This document shows, one piece after another, positions 32,408 to 40,721 of a DNA stretch of 64,000 nt. Under the pieces are notes generated by a model, which ran no database searches, was not told where the DNA came from, and was given only the letters and a program-made list of their open reading frames with translations. Source of the stretch: Peptococcus simiae (GTDB taxonomy: Bacteria > Bacillota > Peptococcia > Peptococcales > Peptococcaceae); contig NZ_JBJUVG010000010.1 in NCBI RefSeq assembly GCF_046097595.1, positions 1 through 64,000 on the forward strand, given 5' to 3'. Position numbers and translations under genes: made by a program. The stretch's first letter is position 1. Every line of letters starts with the position of its first letter.

Positions 32408-33004
32408 TTGATTCAAGATGAGCAGCCCAATGTCTATAACATTCCGGAAAATTTTATTGACGAATCTCGCATTATAAAGGGCCTTTTTAAGACAAGAAAC
32501 TTTATTGAGGGGGCTTTAATGGCCCTCTTTGTAGCCCTCTTTGCTTGGTTCATTCCTATTGAAAATATCAACATTCGTCTTTTTGCTATCGTTACCTTGT
32601 GTATGCCTTTCTTCCTCATTGGCTACCATGGCTTTAATGGCGATCCCTTCTCCGTTGCGGTTAATAATATCTATTCATGGCTACAAAACCGTGGCGTTAT
32701 GCTCTATAACTCACGGACACAGGCCCTTGCCAAGGCACCCTTAGATGCCATGATGGAAAGTGAGGTCCTGCAAGATAAGCTTGTTGACGCTTGGGACACC
32801 GCTATTGAAAACAGACGCAGAAGAATGGCCGCCAAGCCCTTGATCGAAGGGGAAACCTTTGAGTTTGCAGATGATGAAGAACTATTTGGCATTTATGCAG
32901 ACAGTAAACAAATGAAGGGTGTCGGCGTGTACGACATTAACGAGCCGGCCGGACTTGTCCATGTTGGCCGCTTGCAACAAGAAAAAATAGAAGGGGGTAA
33001 ATAA
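32408..33004 (+). CDS. prgI: PrgI-family / VirB3-like membrane protein
   Basis: The 198 residues hold two closely spaced membrane helices near residues 32-52 and 60-78 (FIEGALMALFVALFAWFIPI, IRLFAIVTLCMPFFLIGYHG). A soluble tail follows. It lies directly before virB4, as PrgI/VirB3 proteins do, and would help anchor the VirB4 ATPase at the membrane. The start is TTG 32408 after AAAGGGG. One base separates the stop region from the virB4 ribosome binding site, so the two genes are tightly coupled. Confidence 0.75.
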   Translation: MIQDEQPNVYNIPENFIDESRIIKGLFKTRNFIEGALMALFVALFAWFIPIENINIRLFAIVTLCMPFFLIGYHGFNGDPFSVAVNNIYSWLQNRGVMLYNSRTQALAKAPLDAMMESEVLQDKLVDAWDTAIENRRRRMAAKPLIEGETFEFADDEELFGIYADSKQMKGVGVYDINEPAGLVHVGRLQQEKIEGGK

Positions 33005-33005
33005 T

Positions 33006-35570
33006 ATGGACTTTAATATGCCTTTTTTAAAAGGGAAAAAGGATCAGATTGCCCGACCTAAAAAAGAAAAAAAGTCTAAGAAAACGAATAAAAAACAAGA
33101 ACTTGAACAGATTGTTAGTACCCAGTCCTTCTCGCCCATTCGAGACGTTAAGGACGGGATCATCATCACAAAAGATGGCCGCTTTGTTAAATTAATGGAA
33201 GTCATGCCTATTAACTTTAGCTTGCGGTCTTATAGTGAACAGGCAAGTATTATTTCCAGTTTTGCTAAAGCCTTGCGCAATATGCCGAGTAATGTTCAAT
33301 TCAAAGTCGTATCAAAACGAGCAGACGTTAGTCAATTCGTGGACAAAATTAAAAATGAAATGGCCCTAGAAAAAAACAGCCATTGTCAAAGACTGCAACA
33401 GGAACAGATTAACTTAATCTCCTCTGTTGGATCCAGTCAGGGCGTTTCTAGGCGGTTTTTTCTCATTTTTGAGTACGAGCAAAAGGTTGGATTCCAACAC
33501 AGACCAACCTTTGATCAGGTCCGAAGGGAACTGGAAAGAGAGGCAAGAAATATCGCCAACGACATTAGCGACTGTGGTAATGAAGTCGTTTCCGTCAGCG
33601 ATTCTGATGAGTACATTTTAGAAGTTTTGTATTCCATCATGAGCCGCAGTGAATCCTCTATTCGGTCTGCAAGGGACCGGGAGTATGAAGTCTTAGGCCG
33701 GTATGCTGCCGGCAACATGGACTTTACTCGGAAGGATTTACATATCCCTGTGAACGATTTTATTGCCCCCACCTTAATAGATGACCGGTCCAGTCCAAGG
33801 TATTTGGTGGTAGATGACCTCTTCTATATGTACTGTTATATTCCCGGCGGTTCTTATCCGGTCCGGGCCTTAGGTGGCTGGATGCTCTTACTCATTAACA
33901 TGGGTGAGGGTGTTGACGTGGACTTTTGGGTCAAGAAAGAAAACATAGCCACCACACAAAGAAAGTTACAGTACCGCTTGCGGTGGAACAAGGTTCGGAT
34001 GAGAGAAACCGAGGACACCTCCCAAGACTTTGAAGACTTGCATGGAGCCATTGAGTCCGGTTACTACCTAAAAGGCGGACTGTCAGCAGGGGAAGACTTC
34101 TGCTACATGGCAACCCTTATTACTATTACCGGGCATAGCCTACAGGAAATTAATTACAAATACGAGGCCATTAAACGCCATTGTATTAGAAACGATATCC
34201 GGATTAAACCCTGTCATTTCCAGCAGTTGGAAGCGTGGCAATCTTCCCTTCCAATTTGTAAATGTGACCCCGGTATTTGGGCCAAGGGCAGAAGAAATGG
34301 ACTGACAAGAGATCTTGCTTCAGCCTATCCCTTCGTCAGTTATGAATTGGCAGACGAGAACGGGATCCTCTTGGGGGCCAACTCCAACAACGGGTCCTTG
34401 GTCTTTGTTGATGTCTTTGACACTTCAAAATACAACAACGCTAACATTGCTATCTTAGGTTCTTCCGGGTCAGGGAAAACGTATACGCTTCAATGTATGG
34501 CCCTTAGAATGAGACAAAAACAAGTCCAAGTCTTTATTATTGCTCCCTTAAAAGGGATTGAATTTGAAAGGGCCTGTGCTGCTATTGGCGGCTCTTTTAT
34601 CCGGATTGCCCCCGGTAGTGGGAACAATATTAATATTATGGAGATCCGCAAAAAGACGGAAAGCATTGATGATTACGATACGGATTTTATCCCCGAAGAA
34701 TCCATTTTAGTTAAAAAAATCCAACAGCTTCACGCCTTTTTCACCCTGCTTTTAAAGGACATTACCTTTGAAGAACAACAACTTTTAGACGAATCTCTAC
34801 TTAAAACTTATGCCAAGTTTGGCATTACACCGGAAAACGATTCCCTCGTTGACCCGGAAATAGGGGAGTATAAAAAGATGCCTATTTTAGGCGACTTGTA
34901 TGAAACCTTACGTGAAATGGAGCGGACAGACAGCCGACTATACGGGGCGCTTACCCGGTATGTTACCGGCTCTGCTAAGAGTTTTAACCAGCCCACCAAT
35001 GTCAACTTAGACAACAAATACGTTGTCCTAGACGTTTCTTCCCTCACAAAAGAAACCCTTCCCATTGGGATGTTTATTGCCCTTGATTACGCTTGGGATA
35101 AGGCGAGAGAGGATCGAACGAAGAAAAAAGTTATTTTCATTGACGAAACATGGCGGCTTGTTGGACCCGGTTCTTCTGAACTAGCAGCAGAATTTGTCCT
35201 TGAAATTTTTAAAGTCATTCGTGGTTACGGTGGTAGTGCTGTCTGTGCTACACAGGACCTAAACGACTTCTTCGCTCTTAAAGATGGGATGTACGGGGCC
35301 GGTATTATCAACAACGCTAAGACAAAAATGCTCATGAAAACAGAGCCTAGAGAGGCCTCAGTTGTCGCTCAAGCTATGGACCTAACAAGGGAAGAAGCAG
35401 AAGAAATTAAAGGCATTAAGAGAGGGACCTGCCTCTTAGCAGCCAATACCAACCACGTCTTTATAGATATTAAAGCTTCTAGAACAGAGCATGACCTCAT
35501 TACAACTGACGCTCAAGAGTTAAGAAGATTAGCCCTTGAACGGATGGCCAAGGAGGAACTAGTCGAATGA
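33006..35570 (+). CDS. virB4: VirB4/TraE-type secretion ATPase
   Basis: This 854-residue protein has the VirB4 layout. The N-terminal 400 residues include the typical DGIIITKDGRFVKLMEVMPI block. Walker A is GSSGSGKTYTLQ near residue 485, Walker B is VIFIDETWRLVG near residue 708, and AVCATQDLNDFF comes later. VirB4 powers assembly of the type IV secretion channel. It is the best-conserved marker of the element. The stop overlaps the next start (ATGA). Confidence 0.95.
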   Translation: MDFNMPFLKGKKDQIARPKKEKKSKKTNKKQELEQIVSTQSFSPIRDVKDGIIITKDGRFVKLMEVMPINFSLRSYSEQASIISSFAKALRNMPSNVQFKVVSKRADVSQFVDKIKNEMALEKNSHCQRLQQEQINLISSVGSSQGVSRRFFLIFEYEQKVGFQHRPTFDQVRRELEREARNIANDISDCGNEVVSVSDSDEYILEVLYSIMSRSESSIRSARDREYEVLGRYAAGNMDFTRKDLHIPVNDFIAPTLIDDRSSPRYLVVDDLFYMYCYIPGGSYPVRALGGWMLLLINMGEGVDVDFWVKKENIATTQRKLQYRLRWNKVRMRETEDTSQDFEDLHGAIESGYYLKGGLSAGEDFCYMATLITITGHSLQEINYKYEAIKRHCIRNDIRIKPCHFQQLEAWQSSLPICKCDPGIWAKGRRNGLTRDLASAYPFVSYELADENGILLGANSNNGSLVFVDVFDTSKYNNANIAILGSSGSGKTYTLQCMALRMRQKQVQVFIIAPLKGIEFERACAAIGGSFIRIAPGSGNNINIMEIRKKTESIDDYDTDFIPEESILVKKIQQLHAFFTLLLKDITFEEQQLLDESLLKTYAKFGITPENDSLVDPEIGEYKKMPILGDLYETLREMERTDSRLYGALTRYVTGSAKSFNQPTNVNLDNKYVVLDVSSLTKETLPIGMFIALDYAWDKAREDRTKKKVIFIDETWRLVGPGSSELAAEFVLEIFKVIRGYGGSAVCATQDLNDFFALKDGMYGAGIINNAKTKMLMKTEPREASVVAQAMDLTREEAEEIKGIKRGTCLLAANTNHVFIDIKASRTEHDLITTDAQELRRLALERMAKEELVE

Positions 35571-36115
35571 TTTACGAGAGTCTGAAAGATAATATAACTG
35601 CTTTTGTTGACGCTGTTGGCTTCGTAAAAAAGAAACAAGTCGTTCACCTCTTCAGCGATCAAGCCGACAAAAATACGGTGGGTCAAACTGTAAAACAACT
35701 CATCCGTCAAGGCACTTTACGAGAAGAGGAAGGATCCCTTCTCACAACCGGCAGGGCCATTAAGTTAAATAGTTCAATGCTCAAAAGAAAAATAGATGCC
35801 CTGTGGGTCGTTGCTTCTATAGGCAGTCAACAAATCATAGATCTTTCAGAGATCTCGTTTCCTAGGTGCTTTTTAATCCTACTGGCCAATGGAAAGTCCG
35901 TGGAACTTTCAGCCTGCGGTAAATATCAAGAGGCCTACATGGCACAAAAAAAACATGACTTAGAAAAAATTAAGGGCGGTGATGACGATATGATCTACAC
36001 CGTCCTAGTGCCAAGTCGTGACCTTGGAGATAGCCTAGAAGACTTTTATTTCAGCAACTTTTGTCTGTTAGATGAAAATAAAAAGCCTTCTTTTTACTTG
36101 TGGAAAGGGGAATAG
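35567..36115 (+). CDS. DUF5697-like protein of the transfer operon
   Basis: The 182-residue soluble protein has a winged-helix-like start (KKKQVVHLFSD, then TVGQTVKQLIRQGTLREEEG). A mixed alpha/beta part follows (FLILLANGKSVELSACGKYQ, IYTVLVPSRDL). I think it belongs to the DUF5697 family, found next to virB4 in Gram-positive elements, but I am unsure of the number. It overlaps virB4 by four bases, so it is surely part of the operon. The function is unknown. Confidence 0.6.
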   Translation: MIYESLKDNITAFVDAVGFVKKKQVVHLFSDQADKNTVGQTVKQLIRQGTLREEEGSLLTTGRAIKLNSSMLKRKIDALWVVASIGSQQIIDLSEISFPRCFLILLANGKSVELSACGKYQEAYMAQKKHDLEKIKGGDDDMIYTVLVPSRDLGDSLEDFYFSNFCLLDENKKPSFYLWKGE

Positions 36116-36117
36116 TA

Positions 36118-36804
36118 TTGTCCGATTATAAAAAAGATGAAGACACAGAAAAGATGTTGCAGGCGATAAAATGCTTGCGTATAACAGACAGATTGATTCA
36201 AAAAATTGACAACTATGGCCGGCTCTTGGGCCTTGTTCCTAAAGAAAAACGTAGGGGACAAGAGCAAATAAGGCCCACACTTTATGAATTAAACAGAGAA
36301 ATTACCAAGCTGGTTTATGATGAGGACCCCTTCTTTTTTAAAGAAGAAGAGGCTAAAAAATATACAGAAGCTGACTGTTTTTCAATCAAAGGCAGCTTTA
36401 AAAAAGATAAATATATAATTCAAACGCCCCTCTTGCCCTCCATCTATAACAAAAAAACTGGCAAGGTATTTAGCAATCTTTACGTTGATGAAGTGAGCCT
36501 TTTCTTACGCTCCAACGAGAAGAAAATCCCCAAGTTCGATCAAGCTAACATAGCGGTTGTTTCAGTCCGAGAAAACAATAAAATCGGCGTGGACAACGAC
36601 AATGTAGATAGCAAAGCCATTGTAGATGCAATTGCTTCTCACTTAAAAGGCGGTGATAATCCAAGAAGTTGCAGCTTCTTTTTAGCCTCCATTTTTGATG
36701 ATTTCCTCGAAGAAGGGACCTACTTTATCGTCACAGAAAACTATGGACAGCCCCCTCATTTAGAAGAAATAAGGGACTGGATAAGCGACATTCAGGAAGA
36801 TTAA
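36118..36804 (+). CDS. Hypothetical transfer-operon protein
   Basis: From TTG 36118 (AAAGGGG upstream) the protein has 228 residues. It is soluble, charged and mixed alpha/beta, with stretches such as KCLRITDRLIQKIDNYGRLL and SLFLRSNEKKIPKFDQANIA. It closes the operon that starts at 31342. I recognise no family. Confidence 0.6.
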   Translation: MSDYKKDEDTEKMLQAIKCLRITDRLIQKIDNYGRLLGLVPKEKRRGQEQIRPTLYELNREITKLVYDEDPFFFKEEEAKKYTEADCFSIKGSFKKDKYIIQTPLLPSIYNKKTGKVFSNLYVDEVSLFLRSNEKKIPKFDQANIAVVSVRENNKIGVDNDNVDSKAIVDAIASHLKGGDNPRSCSFFLASIFDDFLEEGTYFIVTENYGQPPHLEEIRDWISDIQED

Positions 36805-36901
36805 TAGACCTAAGAGGCATAAATAAGGCTCAATAAAGTGTAGCCAGACTAGAAATAAGTGGAAGGGGGCTACAAAATAAGTAACCAATACAGTCAATAA
36901 A

Positions 36902-36978
36902 CCCCTGCAAGAACTGCAAAAAATATCGGAAAATCGAAAACGGCTTTTTTGCACTAAAATACCACTATTTTGCAGGGG
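36902..36978. other. Nested inverted repeats, candidate transfer or replication site
   Basis: The 290-bp gap between 36804 and 37095 has no gene. It holds an outer inverted repeat CCCCTGCAA / TTGCAGGGG (36902-36910 and 36970-36978). An inner one, TGCAAAAAA / TTTTTTGCA (36915-36923 and 36945-36953), has a 21-base loop. Such nested repeats are seen at oriT and single-strand origins, but also in terminators. The assignment is open. Confidence 0.45.
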
Positions 36979-37094
36979 GAAGAAAGGCTTTAAATAGCCC
37001 ATTCCATCTATTTCAGCTAGAGAAAACAGGGGCCTTTATAAAGCCAATTCCTTGGCAGCCCTTTTGTCCTCATATTATAAAAAGGAGGGATTTC

Positions 37095-38249
37095 ATGACC
37101 AAAAAGACAAGGCTTTTGCTCCTGCTTTTCTATCACAGTCTAGTGTCAGTTCAGAGCCTACTAGCAGTAGATAATTCAGAGCGTTCCACCTACCAGACCC
37201 TAAAGAAGCTAAGGCAGGCCCAATACATCAAGCCCCATCAGCTAACGTACAAAGTAAATGGCAGGCCCATCAAAGAGAACAGCTACGTGATCACCCTAGA
37301 GGGGATAAGAGCGCTCAAGAGAGAGAAAGACCTTCCCCGGGCCTACTACCCCGAACTGATACAAGCCCTAGAGATACCGACCAGCCTCAACATAGTAGGG
37401 AGTGGGAATAGTCACCAGCGGTTATCCGAGTATCTCGGCAAGAGTAGAGCCTCCGTTTTTTCAGCCCTCATGGGCGCAAGGTTCAGCCCCTTGTATCTTT
37501 ACAAAGGAGCTGAAATCCCCAACTCATTAGGTAGCCTAGTAAGTGAAGCCGCCGGCAAGCTAGCAGACCCAGAACCTGACCTTCAGCCCCAAAGCCCCTA
37601 CCGGTTTGTGAGCTACGACCACATCTTAGAGGAACTGATCAAGCGAGGATTGTATGATGCCCAGTACCGCCTTGGACGTGAAGTCGGGATAATAAAGAGT
37701 AGTAACAGGTCCTTGCTCCTGTACGCAGGAAGTGAGAGAGGGTTAGGGTGGAGCAAATGGCACCTCAAGTGCGAACTACCGGCCTACTACAAGTACATGG
37801 AAGAAGTAGCGAATAAGTCCCTAAACCGTGAAGCATACGCAGCCATACTTTTTCCCAGCCCCAAGATTTTCAGTGACATATTCACCGACAAACGGAGTAA
37901 GCGAAAAGAGAGCGGCAAGCTGGGAGACCACATAGATAAACTGTACGCCTTTCCCGAGAGCCAAGCCGGAATAGCCAACGCCAAAGACTGGCTAGACTAT
38001 GGAGAAGGGTTAACCGAGAGCCTCATTAGCGCAGCCATAGAGCAGGGAGCCTATGAGAAGAACGACAAGCGGCTCTTTCCCCTAAAGCTTAGAGGGCAAG
38101 ACGTATACATCAGTCCCTACCTAAGCTACAGCGACCTAGAAGAGCTAAAAGGAATCTCCAGCCCCTTCAGGATCCTCTGCCAGCCATGGCAGGAAGCCTA
38201 CTATCGGAGAATCATGCCCGACAAAGCCTACGACCACCTCTATATATAA
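37095..38249 (+). CDS. Replication-relaxation-like winged-helix protein
   Basis: The 384-residue protein begins with a winged-helix segment (LLLLLFYHSLVSVQSLLAVD, then TYQTLKKLRQAQYIKPHQLT) like that of Replic_Relax proteins, which regulate or take part in plasmid replication and mobilisation. The rest is soluble, with no catalytic motif that I can name. It stands directly after the nested inverted repeats, so it may bind them. AAAGGAGGG precedes the ATG. The call rests only on the N terminus. Confidence 0.45.
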   Translation: MTKKTRLLLLLFYHSLVSVQSLLAVDNSERSTYQTLKKLRQAQYIKPHQLTYKVNGRPIKENSYVITLEGIRALKREKDLPRAYYPELIQALEIPTSLNIVGSGNSHQRLSEYLGKSRASVFSALMGARFSPLYLYKGAEIPNSLGSLVSEAAGKLADPEPDLQPQSPYRFVSYDHILEELIKRGLYDAQYRLGREVGIIKSSNRSLLLYAGSERGLGWSKWHLKCELPAYYKYMEEVANKSLNREAYAAILFPSPKIFSDIFTDKRSKRKESGKLGDHIDKLYAFPESQAGIANAKDWLDYGEGLTESLISAAIEQGAYEKNDKRLFPLKLRGQDVYISPYLSYSDLEELKGISSPFRILCQPWQEAYYRRIMPDKAYDHLYI

Positions 38250-38262
38250 AGGAGTGATAACC

Positions 38263-38586
38263 ATGGATAAGAAATCCATCCACAAGAAACTAATCCCCCT
38301 CGCCCTAAGTACAGCCCTTCTAATAGGCGTAGCCCCCCTACCCATAGAAGCAACAGAAGTCCTCCCAATTACCGAGAGCCAAACAGTCAATATAGAAACC
38401 ATTAACTACCAGCCCCTAGCCTCCAACCAAGAAGTCACAAGCGAGAGCGAAGCCGACATCATCACAGACGGACAAGCAGAAGTCAAAGAAGAGAAAAGTA
38501 AGAAACACTTCTTTATTCTCGGCGGCGGCCTCTTAGCCATCATGATGATCACCTACCTCATAATCGGCCGAGTGAATAAAAAATAA
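38263..38586 (+). CDS. Small single-pass exported protein
   Basis: From ATG 38263 (AGGAG upstream) there are 107 residues. A signal peptide runs to about residue 28 (LIPLALSTALLIGVAPLPIE), a short acidic outside part follows, and a C-terminal membrane helix (FFILGGGLLAIMMITYLIIG) ends in basic residues. It would sit in the membrane with about 45 residues outside. No family is recognised. It lies between the winged-helix gene and the IStron-split gene. Confidence 0.65.
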   Translation: MDKKSIHKKLIPLALSTALLIGVAPLPIEATEVLPITESQTVNIETINYQPLASNQEVTSESEADIITDGQAEVKEEKSKKHFFILGGGLLAIMMITYLIIGRVNKK

Positions 38587-38603
38587 GAAAGGAAGCCCCC
38601 AGC

Positions 38604-38841
38604 ATGGATAGCCACCAAGAACACCTAAAAAAGCGACGAGAGTACTACCGGAAGAACTGGAGCCATATTCGCCAACGGGACAACGCCAACGCCAAGCGGC
38701 TAAGGCAAAAGCACCCCCAGGAGTACAAAAAGAAAACCCAAATCTACCTAGATAAGAATAAAAAAAAAGAGACAAGCACAATAGAGATGCAGCCCTTGAC
38801 CTAAAGAATAACCCCGACTACCGCAATATTATCAACCGCCT
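38604..38841 (+). pseudogene. Small basic protein gene, 5' exon, interrupted by IStron
   Basis: The frame from ATG 38604 runs to a stop at 38804 (66 residues, very basic: KKRREYYRKNWSHIRQRDN). A shift to the -1 frame at a run of nine A (38760-38768) keeps it open as RDKHNRDAALDLKNNPDYRN then IINRL, up to the IStron. If the element is spliced out after 38841, this frame joins that of 40679-40721. The shift may be programmed slippage, decay or a sequencing error. The function is unknown. Confidence 0.55.
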
Positions 38842-38869
38842 CGTAAAACCCCTGGCTTCAGCTATGGGG

Positions 38870-39200
38870 ATATAAGAGGCAAATGGTAAGCATATAGGGA
38901 AACCTGTATGTAGCGGTACGCAAGTACCCTCTAACACCTGAATTGCTGGAATACCCTAAAGCCGGACTGGCTACAACGTAAGGATGAAAAGCCTAAGCGT
39001 GAAAGCAGCGAAAGCAGAAAAAACAGTCCGGATGGCATAAGGTTAAATCCTAAGTGCCGGTTGCAGAGTGGGCAATCAGCAGGCAAGCCCCGAATAGGGG
39101 AAGCTTCAACGACTATTCCTCCTGAGGGAAGTAGGTTCAAGCGAACCGAAGTGGGTGTACCCAAACAGGTCAAGCTGTGGGACGAGATATAGTCTGTGCT
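38870..39200 (+). ncRNA. Group I intron catalytic core
   Basis: The conserved elements are readable: P as AATTGCTGGAATACC (38941), Q as AATCAGCAGGCAAGCC (39074), R as CTTCAACGACTATTCC (39104) and S as GAGATATAGTCTG (39184). GACTAT (39111-39116) and ATAGTC (39189-39194) form P7. A GAGGC at 38876 can pair with the exon GCCTC at 38838 as P1. This is the layout known from the Clostridioides difficile CdISt1 type. Confidence 0.8.
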
Positions 39201-39371
39201 TGCAGGAAACTGCAAGAAGTTCATAAGAGAACTGCATGGGAACTAGCGAGCCTATGTGAACTAGGCCTCCAAAACGGCCTAAAGACAGGTGGTTCAAACA
39301 CCACTACTGTATAGAACATCCGTTCTCTTTCGTATATAATAAAGATATACAAGGGAAAGGAGGTGTTCACC

Positions 39372-40616
39372 ATGTATCGCACACTAAGCTGCTATATTCG
39401 TTCCCTTAATAAAGACGAATACGAGTCCCTAAGAGAGCTGTGTCGGTACAGCAACAACCTTTACAATGTAGCCCTTTACAATATCCGCCAACATTACTTC
39501 AAGGAGCAGAAATACCTGAACTATGAAAGCAACTATCATCTTTGTAAAGAAAACGAAAACTACAAGATGATCCAAGCCGGAGTAGCCCAGCAAACCCTGA
39601 AAGCAGCGGACCGCAGTTTTAAATCCTTTTTTGGCCTGCTGAAAAAAGCAAGCAAGGGCGAATACCGCCATAAAGACATACGGATTCCCAAATACAGGGA
39701 AAAAGGCGGTAGCTTTTCTTTAATCCTGCAGAAAAATGCGATTAACATCCGGAAAGGGAAAATCAAAGTACCCATGAGCAGGGCTTTTTCAAAAACACAC
39801 AAGCCCATCTACCTCACCCTTCCGCCTATCCTTGAAGGCAAAGTGATCGAGGAAATTCGCATCATCCCCATCTACAAGGGAAGGTACTTCAAGATCCAGT
39901 ACTGCTACAAAGAAGAGCCTCTTCTGTTAAAACAGGATTCCGGAAAAGCCCTAGCCATTGACCTGGGCGTTAATAACCTAGCCACCTGCTTAACAAGTGA
40001 CGGGACGACGTTCATTATGGACGGACGTAAACTGAAATCCATTAACCGCCACTGGAACAAGCGTAAGGCTAGACTACAAAGCATAGCCGCCAAACAGGGG
40101 CTTAAAACGACCAAGGTCATCCAAGACATAACCATAAAAAGGAATAACCGTTGTAAAGACTACATTCGTAAAACCGCAAGATATATCATCAACTACGCCA
40201 TAGACCACAAGATTGGAACAATCGTCTGTGGCTATAACCCTGAAATGAAAAAATTCCTAAAGCTTGGAAAAAAGAATAACCAAACCTTCACCCAAATAAG
40301 CTTTAGCGATTTAAGAAACAGCTTAAAATTCCTTTGCGAATACTACGGCATCACCTACATGGAACAGGAAGAAAGCTATACATCCAAAGCAAGCTTCCTA
40401 GACCAAGACCCCATGCCTGCCTATCCGACAAAAGAAAACGCAAGCTTTTCAGGGAAACGGATTCATAGAGGACTATACCAGACCTCTACCGGTCAACAGT
40501 TGAATGCTGACGTTAATGCAGCAGCCAATATCCTGCGTAAAAGTAATGTTGTGAGCTTAGAAGCTCTATACAGTAGTGGCGTTCTGGGTACGCCAGCAAG
40601 AATAAGGGTTACCTGA
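39372..40616 (+). CDS. tnpB: TnpB RNA-guided endonuclease of the IStron
   Basis: About 414 residues from ATG 39372. RuvC-like residues are seen in AIDLGVNNLATCL (Asp), GYNPEMKKFLKLG (Glu) and LNADVNAAANILR (Asp). The segment EESYTSKASFLDQD, near where many TnpB proteins have a four-Cys zinc finger, is typical of the finger-less type found in IStrons. TnpB proteins use an RNA from the element's right end to cut DNA at the empty donor site. The 3' part of the gene and the right end would supply that RNA. Confidence 0.9.
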   Translation: MYRTLSCYIRSLNKDEYESLRELCRYSNNLYNVALYNIRQHYFKEQKYLNYESNYHLCKENENYKMIQAGVAQQTLKAADRSFKSFFGLLKKASKGEYRHKDIRIPKYREKGGSFSLILQKNAINIRKGKIKVPMSRAFSKTHKPIYLTLPPILEGKVIEEIRIIPIYKGRYFKIQYCYKEEPLLLKQDSGKALAIDLGVNNLATCLTSDGTTFIMDGRKLKSINRHWNKRKARLQSIAAKQGLKTTKVIQDITIKRNNRCKDYIRKTARYIINYAIDHKIGTIVCGYNPEMKKFLKLGKKNNQTFTQISFSDLRNSLKFLCEYYGITYMEQEESYTSKASFLDQDPMPAYPTKENASFSGKRIHRGLYQTSTGQQLNADVNAAANILRKSNVVSLEALYSSGVLGTPARIRVT

Positions 40617-40678
40617 CCATTCAGGTGGAAACATAAAACCAAACTTCTTGTGAACTCCCTGCCTTTAGGTATGGGGAG

Positions 40679-40721
40679 GCTCAGTGCAGCCCTAGAAGAA
40701 GAGAAAGGAGGGCAAGAGTAA
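40679..40721 (+). pseudogene. 3' exon of the IStron-interrupted small gene
   Basis: The frame reads LSAALEEEKGGQE and stops at TAA 40719-40721, which overlaps the ATG of the next gene (TAATG). That overlap shows the frame is the natural end of an operon gene. A ribosome binding site for the next gene (AAAGGAGGG) lies inside it. Confidence 0.6.

Larger units (their letters stand above)
38842..40678 (+). mobile_element. IStron: IS200/IS605-type TnpB element combined with a group I intron
   Basis: The left end has the hairpin CCCC-TGGCTTCAGCTA-GGGG (38849-38869) and the right end CTCCCTGCCTTTAGG-TATGGGGAG (40655-40678), as in TnpB elements. Between them lie a group I intron core (38941-39196) and tnpB. 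No TnpA is present, so transposition would need one from elsewhere. A 5' exon ending in T at 38841 and an intron ending in G at 40678 would restore the host gene frame. The exact ends are my best fit. Confidence 0.75.

Noticed and set aside
38755..38770. The A-run as proof of programmed frameshifting
   Set aside because: No stimulatory structure was evident, and sequencing error at homopolymers is possible, so it is listed only as a finding to test.
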